From Cenococcum geophilum 1.58 (taxonomy: Eukaryota; Ascomycota; Dothideomycetes; Gloniales; Gloniaceae): a DNA stretch of 64,000 nucleotides. The stretch covers positions 1,989,640-2,053,639 of the forward strand of contig KV748181.1 in the NCBI GenBank assembly GCA_001692895.1, read 5' to 3'. This document shows positions 21,601 through 35,800 of the stretch, piece after piece. The stretch's first letter is position 1, and every line of letters begins with the position of its first letter. Made by a program: the position numbers and the translations under genes. The notes beneath the pieces were generated by a model that saw nothing but the letters and a program-made list of their open reading frames with translations, did not search any database and had not been told where the DNA came from.

Positions 21601-23768
21601 AATCCTTTCTCTATTTCTTTATAGGTCGCCCCTACTTAGTACTATACTAACTTAGCTTATTATTATAACTTGTAGTATTAAGTATCCCTAATATCGACCT
21701 AACCTATAATCCAGTCGATTTTTGGATTATATTCCTATAACTAAGGTATTCCTAGTACTGCCTTATCCCGTCCCAATAATAGGATATTAAAAGACATCTC
21801 AATTCGTCTTCCTTTAATGGTTATTTAAATTAGTCCTATTTTAAGATTAATAATCCCTCCTCTATAGGCTATTAGATCTCCTAAAATTGTAACTAATAGG
21901 TAAGGTTGCTCCTTCTATCTGTGCGGTAGTCCTATTTTTTTTTAACTACTGCTAGTAAGATATGGTTTCTTATTACTCTACTATCTATTAATGCTTTAAA
22001 CTACTAATCTTGCCATTTAACTTATAAATTTAGGTGTTATCCTTAAATTTCTTTAAGGGTCTAAGGCTCTACTACTGGCTCCCTCTAGTTCTATAGGCCT
22101 CTACTTTTCCTAACTATTAGCTACTTAATTCTATTTATACTTAGTCCGTCTTTAGCTAATACTTAGTTCGCTTTTTATCTTTAATATACTATAGATATAT
22201 ATTCTCTAAGCATTCCCACTACTATTATCCGTTTAGGCATTCTTCCGTAAGAAATCTTTTTAGCTAAAATATTAAGTTACCTAACTCCTAAACTTCTACT
22301 AGATGCCAGCTATATATATACTTAGCGTTTTAATACTTCTATTCTTCTACTAGCCAATATATTCTTATAGAATATTTTTAATACTTATCCTTTAGTGCTC
22401 TGTATATATTATACGTATTATCCATATATATAATCTACGTTAACGTATAATATACTAGGTGCTTTAGGTTAACTCTTAGCTCGTCTTTATCCTTAAGTTT
22501 AAACCTTTCTTGTGTTAATCTAAACGTTATAACTTTATTTATAGGTACTAAGATACATTTCTTACTTCTCTAGTCCTCTAAACGCTTCTCTAGATCCCTT
22601 AATATTATAATTAAGGCTCCCTTAATATAACTTATCGCTTTTTCCGTAATTAGGTGATTTTAGATAACTTTTTCATCTAACTATATATAGAAATCTTTTT
22701 ACTTATTATTGTGCCTTTACCTATACCACTTTTGGTATAGCTGCTAGAGTATATACGGCTTATCCGTAAGGAAGTATCTTCTTATTACTATATTATAACA
22801 GCCCTTTATATATTATTCTTTAAACCTAGTTAAAATCCCTAAATCCTCTTCTTATTTTAGTTTAGTAAGCTACTTAGCTCTTAGTATGCCTGCTCTAGGC
22901 CTATTAGTAATTCTTTATACTAGTGCTCTATCCCTTATACGTTCTAATATACTAGATCTCTTATCTAGTTTCTGCTCTTGCTATAAGGTGATTTTTACCC
23001 TAAATTCTTTTATAGTTTCTTTTTTTTTGCGTCTTATAAGTAGGTCTTTAAAGTCTTCTTACTTCTTAATCTTAGTATTAACTTTTTAATCTTTAGGCCG
23101 AACGCTATATTCCCCTAATAAGTCTTCTAAGTCTATATATCTATCTCCTAGTCTAATTACTATTTGTATTATAGATTCTCCAATCTATAAAGAAGCCTCT
23201 TACCTCTTATTTGTAGGTGTCCTTATTTATACTCTAAATTCTTAGCCCCTTTAGATTTGTAATCCTAAGCTCGCTTCTTTCTTAAGCTTTACTCTAGCTT
23301 TAGTCTAACTAGACTTGCTTAGTATTCTCATCTTATCTTAAGAGTCTTAAATCTTACTTATCTCGTCTTAAGAATCTTATGTTTATGGGAAACTCCATCC
23401 TAAGCTTATTTATATATCTTTAAACTAAGCTAATACTCTACTCTATCGGTTATTGTCCGTTGTGGGTCCTTAAGCTTACCTTATCTTATCTTAAGAATCT
23501 TAGTTATCTTATATCTTGTCTTAAGAATCTTAAGCCTTAGGCCTTTTACCTTTATTAAGTGCTAAAGTAGTTTACTATCCTACTTCTCTTGCGTCTTATA
23601 AAGCAATAGACATTATATTTAGTAGGGTTTCGATCCCTACTAATATTCCCTATTCTATAGTGGAATTATTCTCTACCTCTAGTATAATATCTTTAAGGTT
23701 TATATGCTTCTAGTAAGCCGCTCTTATTACCTTATTATTATAAAATATTTTACCTACGTTAAAGTTAT
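18700..23768 (-). pseudogene. Gypsy-A pol polyprotein, inactivated
   Basis: Minus-strand reading shows a reverse-transcriptase block (ALKEFI.ENL.KGYIRLSQ, LLAGYPVLFV, SKLRLYINYR) near 21300-21440. Integrase at 19751-19536 contains NIILVIVDKLIKWGYFIACT and IILDRDLRFI. A chromodomain-like C-terminus (YEVK.IGYTKTT.ELLENLKN) lies near 18740-18850. Asp, Trp and Gln codons are widely altered and stops are frequent. 18028-18700 is 3' untranslated sequence with no recognised gene. The frame is broken at 23768 by the Copia insertion and resumes at 29775. Confidence 0.8.
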
Positions 23769-24010
23769 TATAGCTAGAAGTGTTAAATACATCATAAGGG
23801 CGGCCAAGGCGCTAGTAGTAAGCGAGCCAATGGCGATTTTCCATGCCGGGTATAGAAAATTGTAATTGGTTAACAGAGGTCACAGAAGAACACGTGATAA
23901 GCCTTACCTCTCGCGACGCGTAGATCTTAGAGAATCATCTATCTACAATACCGCATAGTATATATTATTGTAATATATATATTCTATACGTTGTAAAAGT
24001 TATACTAACA
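23769..24010 (+). repeat. Copia 5' LTR
   Basis: 242 bp, partner at 29528-29769. Contains ACCTCTCGCGACGCGTAGAT in both copies. Confidence 0.88.
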
Positions 24011-24425
24011 CTAATTAGTAAGCGCGTATAAATTAGGAGATATATACTTACTTAGAAGACGTTTACGCTCTACCTTATAAAGGCCCTATTTCAGTTAAAG
24101 AGAATTAAAGTACTCTAGATTTAGAAGACGTCTAACGCTCTACCTTACCCGGAAATACCTTAAATCTACCCTAGATTTAAAAGACGTTTAACGCTCTACC
24201 TTAACTAGAGATAGACTACTATACCAGTAGTTAACATAACTACGTTAAGAACGCGATCACACTAAGAACGTAACTACCCCAACTACCACTTAAACTGTCC
24301 CATAAACGACCACTTAAACTATCCCCTAAACTATTCTATGCATCTTCCTTATTTCTTTTAAAATAGCTATACCTATAGATTAGAAGGTAGAAATAGAATA
24401 ATAAAGGAACGGGATTAATATATAA

Positions 24426-27400
24426 ATGGCAACTAGCAAAGACCTAATAGACTTTACACTATTTAAGTTATAGGAATATAACGAGTATAAGTTAATAGAT
24501 AATGGACTTTAGTCCTCCTTCTAAAACAATTTTAAAACATTTAGTATTAATATATTTTTAAAAGTAAATATATAGCACCTTTAAAGCATATATACCTTCT
24601 TGTAATATAGAGGAGTATATATACATATAAAGGAGAAACGCACAATATATACGTAACTCTTATTTAAATTAACCTAAGAAGAACGTCAATATTCCTAAAC
24701 TTAAGAGAACTTAGATAAGGTATATAATAAGCTAGATAAAAACAGGTTTTAGTTAAATAAAATAAATAATATACTTAAGCGCGGTCTTAACTATAAAGTA
24801 TTATAAGACTAAATAGTTCGCATAACCCCATTTTAACTATAACAACTATTAAGTGTCTAGACTACAACCCTACCACTATCTAAAGGAACACTAGTAGGGC
24901 CTTTACTATATATAACCCCACGACCTTAAACCATTCCCCTCCTATAGATGCTAACTATACTAGGATAGGGCAAAGAGATTTCTAATATAGTAAAAATATA
25001 TACAGAGGAACTTAAATATAATAGTATAAATAGCAGCTTTAATTATAAACTTACCATCTTCTATAGTATCTACAGCCGATCTAATATTCTATAAGAGGCT
25101 TATAATAAAGCTCTACTAATTATATTAATAGGTCTAGCCTTAAACCAGTACTTTAATAGCAGACTTAGTAATCTCTTATTTAAAGACGCTTATAGGCACC
25201 TTCGCAATTTCTTTAAAGGCCCTAGCTTAAAACGCAAGAACCTTAGTAAATAGAATATAATTCTATTAAGGATAATAATAGATAAAAACACAGACAAATT
25301 AACCAGCGATTATCTCTAAATATTAATTAATACACTCTTCTAACTATAGCATGGCCTTACCCCAGAACTATAAATAATACTATTCCTAACTAATAAACTT
25401 ATTACGTCTTGCTAGGGAATTCATATATACCAATTCGCTATATTAGATCCACCTTAAGAACTAGGCCCCCTTATTAATAAACTATAGTCCTTAATTATAG
25501 CTTATAAAAAATAGAACCTAGAGTAAGCTTAAACTTAAGCTTACTATATAGATCGTCAGTACTTTAGACGGGAGAATAACTATAATTAGTATTAAAACTA
25601 TAACTAATATTAAAACCAAACTTACGACCGAAACTATAACCACAACCGCACCCGCCCCTATTTCTCTTTACGTTATAAACTACGTTGCTTTATATATAAT
25701 AAGGAAGGCTACTAATTATAAAACTATACCTAAGAAGAACAAGAAGAGTCTAAAGCTAAGTTTAGAACCGCCAATAAAGACAAGTTTAGTAAATTTAACA
25801 ATTAATTTAATAAATAACTTAATTAATATATTATAGACTACAAGGATAACAATATTAACTTAGAAGAAGAGCTTAAGGAAGCTTTCTAAGCACTAACTAT
25901 TAATATAAATCATAAGGCAACCAACAAGAACTCTTAACTAGACATTAACCACTTCTATACCTCTTTCGGCTAAGTAGAACAGCATAAAGCAACTTCTATA
26001 GCTGCTACCCTAGCTAATAAAGCCTTTAGCTATTTAGTCACAACTATAGACAATATAATACCTCTTATAACCAACCAGGACCCCTTTACCTATAATACAA
26101 CTATATCTACGTCCTACTATACTACAGACTACTTTATAGGCATAATGATTAATATAGGAGTATCTAAACAATCTATAGTAGGATATGGCCAATTCCTAGT
26201 ATTCCAAAGACTTAATACTAGTGTATAACTTAATACTACCATATAAGGCATAGTTAATATATAATTCGGCATTGGATTAACCTCATTAATTAGATTAACT
26301 AAAGTAACTACCCTAATTGGCATAATTAAGTTTTATATTATTAAAGTTAACACCCTATTTTTGCTCTACCTAGCAGATATAGATTAATTATAAGTATACT
26401 TTAACAACCTAAAAAATATGCTAATTACCCCTTAGAGCGAAATACTAGTTATATATTACTTTAGCTATCTATTCCTCCTTTAAAACATATCCCTATATAA
26501 CTACTTAACTATATTATTTAATTAAAACCCTTACTACTTAACTAACATTAAATTAAGACGACTATATTATCGCTTTGGCCACCCTTTAGTTAAGCGTCTT
26601 GTATAAATACTTAAACGCTTAGGGCATAACATTAATAGTAAGACTTTGGACCATCTTATACGCTACTGCCACCATTATTAAAAACATAGAAAGTCGCCTA
26701 GTAGATTTAGATTTACCTTATATAATAATATTAATTTTAACTACTTAATCGTAGTTAATATTATATATATTAATGGCATACCTCTACTATATATTATTGA
26801 TAAAGGAATACAATTTTAAGCCGGCAGATAGCTATAAAGTATTAGCGCTAAGCATATATAGGATATACTATAAATATGCTAGATTAACACATACCTAGGA
26901 CCCCCTAATATTATTATATATAATATAGGTAAGAACTTTATAAGTAAAGAATTCAAATAATATGCTATAATACTCGGAATAGTTATAAAAGGCGTACCTA
27001 TTAAAGCCTACAATTTAGTTAGAATAGTAGAACGTTACTATAGCCCCCTCCGTTGTATATACTATATTATTATTACGGAACTACCAGATATTAATAAAGA
27101 TATAGCTTTATAAATGGCTTTTAAAGCAATTAATAACTTCATAGGCCCTAATAGTCTTATATTTACCTTGTTAGTATTTAAAGCTTACCTATATATAGTG
27201 GAATCTAATATACCTAATCCTACGGTTATAAAACGAGCAGTAGCTCTTAAAAAGGCTATAGAAGAAGTTAAGAAGCTTAAAGCTAAGCGCTAAGTAGTAG
27301 ATGCCCTTAATATGCGTAACGGACCTAAAATAACCGCGATTTATAACCTACCACTTAACTTACCTATATTAGTATGGAGAGAAGGACCTATAGGCTAACC

Positions 27401-29291
27401 TAGCTACTAGTCTAGTCTATATAACCTACTTAGTATTAAAAATAAGACCTATACTATACAACTTCCCTACGGACCCACTAACTTCCGTAGTATAGTTGTA
27501 AAACTATATATAGTAGACCCCGAAATCACAGAAGATACGCAACTAGAAGATAATAATATTAAACTACCTTTACCTTAAACCGAGCCTAAACCTTAATCTT
27601 AAACCAAGCCTAGACCTTAACCTATTAAACGCGGAAGAGGTAGACTATATAAGTACCCTATTAAAGTAAATACTATAAATATCTTAATTTATCTATAGGA
27701 TAAGGATAATAATTAACTTATAAATCCTAATTAGTTTACAGCATTACGCCAGAAAGAGATTAAAGGATTGCTTAAGAAAGGAGTTTTTAAACTAGTTAAC
27801 CCTAAGGATATACTATAAGGCAATAAAGTATTTAACTTTAGATTTGTTAATAAGATTAAGAACCCTAGCACTAATAAAGCCTTTAAGAAGTTAAGACTAG
27901 TTATATAGGCCTATAACGACCTAGAGAAAGACCTTATACTAACCTAATTACCTATAATTTAACAAGTCAGCTAACGCCTTATTCTTTATATCACAGCCAT
28001 AACTCAGAATAATAGTACACATCTCTACTTATAAGATATTTTATAGGCCTATATATAATTAACTATAAAACTAAACTAAGACTTTTATATCAAAGCACCT
28101 CTTAAACTTAGTATAGCACTTAAAGTCTTATAAGGCACAATTCTAAAGGTCGTTAGACCTTTATACGGCATTCCTAAGGTAGGCAATTATTGGTTTAAGA
28201 CTTACTATAACCACTATATTAAAGAACTAAACATAAGCTAATCCACTTATAACCCCTACCTACTTTACCTTAATAACCCTATAAGTTTCGGAATAGTTGG
28301 TTTATAGACTAATAATACCCTCCTACTAGCCAATTTAATTTTTACAGCTTCGGAATAAGAGAAGATTAAGAAAGCTAAGTTCCTAACTAAAGAACGCAAG
28401 CAACTTACACCGGAATACCCAATTAAGTTTAATAGAGGCATTGTTTAACAATAAGATTATATAATTATGCTTATATAAGAGCGCCAATGCTAGAACTTAA
28501 CCCTTATTAATATTAAGGAAGCTACTATAACAACCAGTTTTAGAGGCACTATTCGTATAGCACTTATACCTAAGGACTAATATATCGCCTAATAAGCAAG
28601 AGGAGCTTATATTGCGTCCGTATACCAGCCTAAAGCTTCTTTTAATTTATCCTACGCTGCCTAGGTAATTAACCCTAATAAGAAAGACGTAAAACTACTT
28701 AATAAGAGAATTTAGTGGCAAATTAAGAACTTAATAAGAGGCTTAAGCTTTATTAAGCTTAACATAAAGACACTTTAACTACTTATATTTACTAATTCCT
28801 TATTTATAAATAACAAAGACCTCTTATTATAGATTGGATATATCTTAGTACTAGCAGACTTATTAAATAAGGCGAATATTATCTACTAGTCCTTAGTTAA
28901 GTATAAAAGAATTACTAGAAGCGTACTAGCCTCCGAATTATATGCTATGGCCTATAGTTTTAATATTAGCGCTATAATTAAAGCTATAATCGAATTGCAA
29001 CTTAACATCAGCCTCCCGCTTATTCTTTGCACTAATTCTAAGTTAATTTATAAATGCCTTATTAAACTAGGAACTACACAAGAGAAGAGACTTATAATTA
29101 ATGTTATGTGCCTACGCCAGTTATATAAAAGACGCAAAATAGTAAAAGTTAAGTGGATTAACGGAGACAGTAACCCTATAGACGCTATAACTAAAAGTAA
29201 ACCATTATTAGCCCTTAAATAACTTATCGATATAAACTAAATCGAGTTAAAGATAATAGAATGGGTAGAATACACTATGTTAGTAACCTAG
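24426..29291 (+). pseudogene. Copia gag-pol polyprotein, inactivated
   Basis: The ATG at 24426 (MATSKDLIDFTLFKL) starts a Gag-like region. The order downstream is that of Copia. GAG_pre-integrase: LRRLYYRFGHPLVKRLV and YCHHY near 26560-26690. Integrase: PPNIIIYNIGKNFISKEFK near 26900-26950 and VERYYSPLRCIYYIIITELP. Reverse transcriptase: FNFRFVNKIKNPSTNKAFKK, AYNDLEKDLILT, DFYIKAPLKL. RNase H: ASELYAMAYSF and ILCTNSKLIYKCLIKLGTTQ, with WINGDSNPIDAITKSK near 29155-29202. That C-terminal part (28947-29222) is the longest clean frame. Many TAG/TAA stops elsewhere; non-functional. Confidence 0.85.
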
Positions 29292-29527
29292 TCAATTAAC
29301 GTGTAAATATAGCAAAGAGGGCGTATACAATCTCTATGCCACATAACCGCAATCTGCAGCAATCTGCGGCAACCTATAGTAATCTGCCTATACCTATAAT
29401 ACTACCTAATACTATTATAACCTATGCTATAACAGTAAGGAAGGAAGAAAGGAGAAGTGCGTATATAGATTTTTAAATTATACAGTTATAGGATACCGGA
29501 TCTTTACGTTTTCTAAAGTATTCCTAG

Positions 29528-29769
29528 TATAGCTAGAAGTGTTAAACACATCATAAGGGCGGCTAAGGCGCTAGTGGTAAGCAAGCTAATGGCGATTTTC
29601 TATACCGGGTATAGAAAATCGTAATTAGTTAATAGAGGTTACAGGAGAACACGCGATAAGCCTTACCTCTCGCGACGCGTAGATCTTAGAGAATTATCTA
29701 TCTACAATACCGTATAGTACATATCATTGTAATATATGTATTCTGCATGTTATAAAAGTCATACTAATA
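29528..29769 (+). repeat. Copia 3' LTR
   Basis: 242 bp. Differs from the 5' LTR by scattered C/T and G/A substitutions. Confidence 0.88.
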
Positions 29770-29774
29770 GTTAT

Positions 29775-31059
29775 TATCTTTAATATCTAATCTGCGAACT
29801 AGTTTATTAGTTTCTTTATATTCTGCTAAATATAGCTCCTATAGCTAATAGCTTACGCTATATTTAGCGTTCTTATAAATTCGGTATATATTATTATAAT
29901 AAAACGCAAAACTTTTAATTAAACATTTTTTTATTCCTTGTAGCACATTATCGTCCCTCTATACGTGTATATTGTCTACTAATCTCGTTCCTTTTACTAT
30001 ATAGTAACTCTAACCACTTCTATAGTCTCTAATATAATAACCTTATTTTCCGCAATTTATATAAGCTCCTTCTTTAAACTATTTTTCTTACTATAGAGTT
30101 CGCCTAAATATCTTCTGCTATTAAAATCCCTAATTCGGCCTCTACTCTTTAGACCTTTAATTACTTAATCCTTATCCTCTAGGTTTCTATAGTTTTTTAC
30201 TTTATCTCTTATAGGCTTTATTAGTACCACTTAAGTCTATTAGCTCTGCGCTATACCATAGTTTTTAACTTGGCTTTAGTTATTGCGTACTTTACGCCTT
30301 ATATAACTATAGAATTCTATCTTAGCCCTTCTTAGCCTATTACCTTTAGTAGATCTAATTATTAATTTTAATTACTTAATCTATTAGTTCCCTTAGGGTA
30401 TCCGCATCTTCTATTAGGATAATTACGTCCTAAACTTTAGCCTTAAGTCCTTGTTTGTACTATACTATAAGCGCCCTATTATTTTACTTAACTTGCGTTA
30501 CTAATGTTTAAAACATACTTAATTGCTAAGGTTTATTACGTAATATCTTAGAGTTTTTTTCTACTATAGTTACTGCCTCTAGGTCTCTAAATATCTATAT
30601 TAATTGTTCTGTAAACTCTTTCTAGCTTATAAATATAAAGCATACATCTTAATTAGTAGTCGTTATGCTATTCACTTATATTTCTATAAGGTAAGGCTTA
30701 AACTACTTAAGTGCCCTTTCTAATAGGAATAGTCCTGCATACGCTATTTAATCTATAGGTGTTAGCAGTTTTACCCCTTCTTACGTAACCTTAAAGTGCA
30801 TCTGTATAAGGAATCCTTTAAGCTTTAATCTTTCTCCTAAGTATCCCTTAATTAATAGTAGCTTAATCTTTGCTACTCTTATCCTATTAATCCTATTTTC
30901 TAATATCGCATTATTTTCTATTAGCTGGTTAACTATTTCTTATAGCTATCCAACCGTTATAGGTTACTGTAAGTTAGTGTCTGCTATACTGGTATCGTTA
31001 CTTAACCTTAAAGTAGTTGCCGCCGTTAATGGCGTCGTGGTTGGTGCTTTTAGTGGTAT
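29775..31059 (-). pseudogene. Gypsy-A Gag, inactivated
   Basis: The start position reads ATA (31059) where sister copy B keeps ATG. The protein begins xPLKAPTTTPLTAATTLRL. A Gag core reads ERLKLKGFLIQMHFKVT, then AGLFLLERALK.FKPYLIEI and KEFTEQLI, the usual capsid pattern of fungal Gypsy elements. Stops are TAG/TAA only. Confidence 0.78.
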
Positions 31060-31104
31060 ATTATTTAACTTTCTATATTTAATACCGTAACTAGGTAGTA
31101 ATTA

Positions 31105-31527
31105 TATAATGGAACCTTATAGTAGGAACTATAATAGGCTTATTAATAGGCTAGGTATATAGGTAATATAAATTAAAGTTAACAATATAATAATAACTGG
31201 TGGAGTAGTTGCCTAATAGATTAACTCTAATTATATTCTAAGAATTACTATAAGGAAGGAACTATCTAGGTAGGGACTAAGGGTCCTTAAATACACGACT
31301 ATACTCCTATAAAATCCTTTTTATATATAATGTACGTCTTATATATAAGGTATATAAGTTCCTCTTATTCCTCTCATTTAGTACGTAGCATATTATATAA
31401 CCTTACTTACTATTCTTCATTACATAGTTCTATCGGCTCTATCCTAAACCGTGCTTAAATTAACTAACTAGCTTCTTCCGACTCTTCCCTAAGTAATTAT
31501 AATATTATACTTAAAGCGTCCGTAATA
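31105..31527 (-). repeat. Gypsy-A 5' LTR
   Basis: 423 bp, identical in length to the other three copies of this LTR family in the window. Confidence 0.88.
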
Positions 31528-31708
31528 AAACTAACCGTAAACGTCCTCCCCTTACTTAAACTAGCGCTTAAATAACTTACAAAGTCTTTAACAATAAGGT
31601 AGTTAAGGCTCTACGCATTCCTACCTTTATATTCTACTATAATCTATATATAGGCGGCGTAGATATTACTAACCAGCTATAGTTATATTTTAATACTTAG
31701 AGGACATA
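31528..31708 (+). pseudogene. piggyBac transposase, piece 3
   Basis: Only 181 bp between two Gypsy elements. Reads KVFNNKVVKALRIPTFI then IGGVDITNQL, the third catalytic-Asp motif (GVD retained). Ends at the Gypsy-B target site ACATA. Confidence 0.8.
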
Positions 31709-32131
31709 TATAACGGAACCTTATAGCAGAAACTACAATAGGCTCGTTAATAGGCTAGGTGTGTAGGTGAAGTAAGTTAAAGTTAATAACGTAATAATAA
31801 CTGGTGGAGTGGTTGCCTAATAGATTAACTTTAATTATATTCTAAGAATTACTACAAGGAAGGAACTATCTAGGTAGGGATTAAGGGTCCTTAAATATAC
31901 AACCATACTCCTAAGAAATTCTTCTTATATATAATATACGTCTTATATATAAGGTATATAAGTTCCTCTCGTTCCTTTTATTTAATATATAGCATATTAT
32001 ATAACTTTGCTTACTATTCCTTATTATATAGTTCTACCGGTTCTATCCTAGACCGTGCTTAAATTAACTAACTAGCTTCTTTTAACTCTTCTTTAAGTAG
32101 TTATAATATTATACTTAAAGCGTTTATAACA
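31709..32131 (-). repeat. Gypsy-B 3' LTR
   Basis: 423 bp, followed inward by the polypurine tract (plus strand CTATCTCCCTCCTCTTTATC, from about 32133). Confidence 0.88.
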
Positions 32132-32819
32132 CTATCTCCCTCCTCTTTATCTTCGTCCTTAAAGACACTAAATATCTTTAAGTTGTTTACTAGAGGTATA
32201 ATATCCGTCTAATTAATTTGGTTAATATTATTGCTTATTATACCTAAAGTAATTTCTTCTTTATACGCCTAACGTTATGCTCGTACTATTACTATAATAT
32301 TATCTCTTAGTAAGATTATACCGTCTCNNTATTCTNGCTNNTTAAAANAGGGNTTAGTTTATATTACGTTAGCGAACCNATCTTTACGATAACCGTCCTC
32401 TTACTTAGAGTGCACTAAAGCGAATATTTATTTGTCCTATAACGTTTACTCTACTTTTAATGCTAAATATACGCGACCTATTACTCTTAATAGTCGTCTA
32501 GTTCCCTAATTAATTTATCTTAGGGTCTTATATTTAATTTACTGCTGCGCGGCTAGATAGTAAACTGTCTTAAGCCCTTATTAAGTTAAAACGTTCTTAG
32601 GATGTGGAATAGAAAGCCCTAGATACTTATATCGCGGCGTTTACTTATCTACTTCATCTTAAAAAGGTTTATAAGAAGGTGCGTTCTAAGGAGTAAAAAC
32701 TTATAAAATAGGGTCTGTAGGAACTTAGTAATAAAAGAATAAATTCTTTTCTAATAGAGAAGGAAATAGATCTAAGTAGTTCGGCAACTGCTCTTCTTAG
32801 GTCCCCCTTAAGTAACTTA

Positions 32820-35800
32820 TTCTTTAGTAATCCTTCTTTATTAATACTATCTAACCTAATTTCTTCCAATACTCCTATACCTTTCCTATAGTATTCTTTA
32901 AATTCTCTAGTGGCTCCTAGGTAGTCTTAGTGTAGCCTATTTACTTAACCTTATATTATATTTTATTATTAATGTCCTTATAACTAATGATCCTTAAAAC
33001 TTACTATTTATCTTCTTTCTATCCTCTATATGTATCTGCTTTATAGGCTAGTGGCTTAATATTTCTATATGCTAGCTCTAGTATTGTAATATACTATATA
33101 GGATAGATCTTTATTTTGGCTAGTAAGTTTAACTTAAATATAACTAGCGAAATTCTTTACGTAGCTTTAAAAGGTCCTAGTCTAACATAGTCTAACTTCT
33201 TGCTTAGTTATTAACTCTTGAAATTTTTATATAGTAGCCACATTTTATCTCCCTCCTTAAGATCTAGTCCCTTAGATCTCTTAGCATTATAATACTTTTT
33301 TATTTTCTCTTATACTTTCTTTACTAATTCTATAAGGTCTATATAAAGATTTATTAATGTCTTTATCCTTTCTTTAGCTATACTACTTATTTTCTTTACT
33401 TACTATAGTAACAATAATATTCTTAGCTTATATCTATAATTTGCCTTAAATAGTAATATACCTATTCCTTCTTAAGGTGTTATATTATATATAAACTATA
33501 TAACTAGTAATAGTAATACCTAATTATTCTATACATAATTAATATAGTGCCTTAGATACTATTTTAGTATCTATTTTAATCTTTCCGTTTAACCGTCTGT
33601 CTGCGGATAATATATAGTAAAAGTTACTGCTCTAATTCCTTGCTCCGCTAAGAATACTTCTTAAAATACTGTTATAAATCTTAAATCCCTATCTAATATA
33701 ATTTTGCTTAGCGCTTTATATCTTATAAACACTTCTCTAATATAGATTCTAGCGATATCTTCCGCTGAGATTTCTTCTATACACGCTATAAAGTATCCCC
33801 ACTTTATAAGCTTATCTACTATTACTAAAATCGCGTTATAATCTTATCTAGTAATAGGATTTCTTAATTTTAGTAACTTAATAATAAAGTCCTATAATAT
33901 AACCTCCTATAGTTTCTCTAGTGTTTTAATAGGCTATAGCCCTCTATATAGCTTATATTTTATTAGTTTATTTCTTTAGTAATCTAGATATTTCTTTATA
34001 ACTTTTTATACTAAGCCCTAGATTCCGTTAATAATGTACTCCTTCTAGAGTCTTAATACTAAGCCCGTAGCTCTATTATATCCTTAAGTTAATCCCTTAT
34101 AGAAGTCTTTCATAAATTACTCTACTATACTTTTTAAGATGTACTTTATTTTATAATTTTTATATATATCCGTCTATAGATTTTCTAGTTATACTTTTAG
34201 AATTCTCTATACCTAAAAGCTTTTTAGTAACTTATAAGTTCTATTTAGTTCTTCTTAAATTACTATAATCTTTAGATAATTATACCTAATTAACCTATCT
34301 GTGTCCTTTTATAGTAAAGCCCCTAACAGCTTTTTATCGTTCTATAGTTTAGCCTTATAACTTAGAGTATCTGCTTACGTATTATCTATACCCTTAGTAT
34401 ACTAAATTTTAAAATAGTATTCTGTAAGCATCTTTACCTATCTAACCTATCTTTAGTTAAGTTCTTTTATTATTAGGAACCCTATTAGGTTTTTATAATC
34501 CATCTTAACTATAAATAGTTTTTTTGTGCCTTATAAGAATGCTCTTTATTTTTTTAGTACTATAACTATACCTAATAACTCCTTATTATAGATATTATAG
34601 TTTAACTCTAGTAGTATTATCTTCCGACTATAGTATACTACTAGGTGCTATCTATTTTAATATTTTTATATAAAGCACACCCCTAGTATATAGTCTAATA
34701 TATTTATTTTTACAACTATCTCTAGTCCTAGTTAATAGATTTTAAGAACTAGCTCCTAGGTAAATAACTCTTTAACTTTCTTAAATAGCTCTTACTATTC
34801 CTTTCCCTATATCTATAGTTCTCCTTTCTTTATTAATTGCATAAATAGCTTAATATCCTTTAACTACTGCGCTATAAACCTTCTACAGTAATTGCAAAAC
34901 CCTAAAAACGATCTTAACTATATAACGTTCTCTAGTTCCTGCTAATTTACTATAGCCTTAATCTTTTTTAGATCTATACTAAGTTGGCTTAGTTTAATAA
35001 TAAATTTAACAAAATTAGTCTTCCTAGTAAAGAACTCGCATTTTTTAATTATTACTAGTATTTGTTCTTTCTATAGTCTCTTTAAAACCCATTTAACGTA
35101 TTCCCCATATTCTTCCTCAGTTATTAAGTAGATAATAATATTATTAAGGTATACCATAATAAATTTATCCAAGTATTCTCCTAATATATTATTAATACAA
35201 TTCTAGAACGTTGTTAGTATATTTATAAGCCTAAACTGCATAACTAATGGCTTATATAGTCCTTCCTTTAACCTAAAGACTGCCTTCTATTTATTGCCTT
35301 CCTTAATCCTAATCTAATAGTACGCCTACCTTAGATCTATCTTTGTAAAGATTTACGTGTTACTTATCCTATCTTAAATCTTACTAATTAAGGGTAAAGG
35401 ATACCTATCCTTCCTAGTAATGCTATTTAACTATCTATAGTTAATATAGAGCCTTAGTTTGCCATTCTTCTTTAGTATAAATAGTACTAGATAACCTGCT
35501 AATAACTACAATGGTCTAATATATCCCTTTTATAGGTTTTTCTAGATAAACTCTTTTAGTACTCTACCTTTTTCTTTAATAAGCTTATAGATTAGAAAGA
35601 ACTTTAGACTTATTCCTAGCTCTAATTCTATCTTATAGTCCTATACTATATACTCTAACAGCTTTTTACTTTCTAGTAACTATAGTTTCTTACCATACTT
35701 ATGGTATTTCTTTAGTATATAACTTAGTCCTTTCTCCGTTTCTTTATAGGTCGCCCCTACTTAGTACTATACCAGCTTAGCTTATTATTATAACTTACGG

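Larger units (their letters stand above)
23769..29769 (+). mobile_element. Ty1/Copia retrotransposon inserted in Gypsy-A
   Basis: LTRs of 242 bp (TATAGCTAGAAG...ATACTAACA). Target duplication GTTAT (23764-23768 and 29770-29774). The sister element Gypsy-B keeps the uninterrupted site GTTATTATCCTTAATATC near 44422, confirming the insertion. Orientation is opposite to the host Gypsy. The 6.0-kb length suits a full Copia element. The likely primer-binding region begins CTAATTAGTAAGCGCG at 24011. Confidence 0.9.
17584..31527 (-). mobile_element. Gypsy-A: Ty3/Gypsy chromodomain retrotransposon (carries a Copia insertion)
   Basis: LTRs of 423 bp at both ends, TATAACGGA...TCCGTAATA on the plus strand (TGTAACGGA...TCCGTAACA before RIP). 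Target duplication AAACT is perfect (17579-17583 and 31528-31532). Without the Copia insertion it is about 7.94 kb. On the coding strand the order is gag, protease, reverse transcriptase, RNase H, integrase, chromodomain. A polypurine tract, reverse complement of CTATCTCCCTCCTTTTTATC (18007-18026), directly precedes the 3' LTR. Confidence 0.88.
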
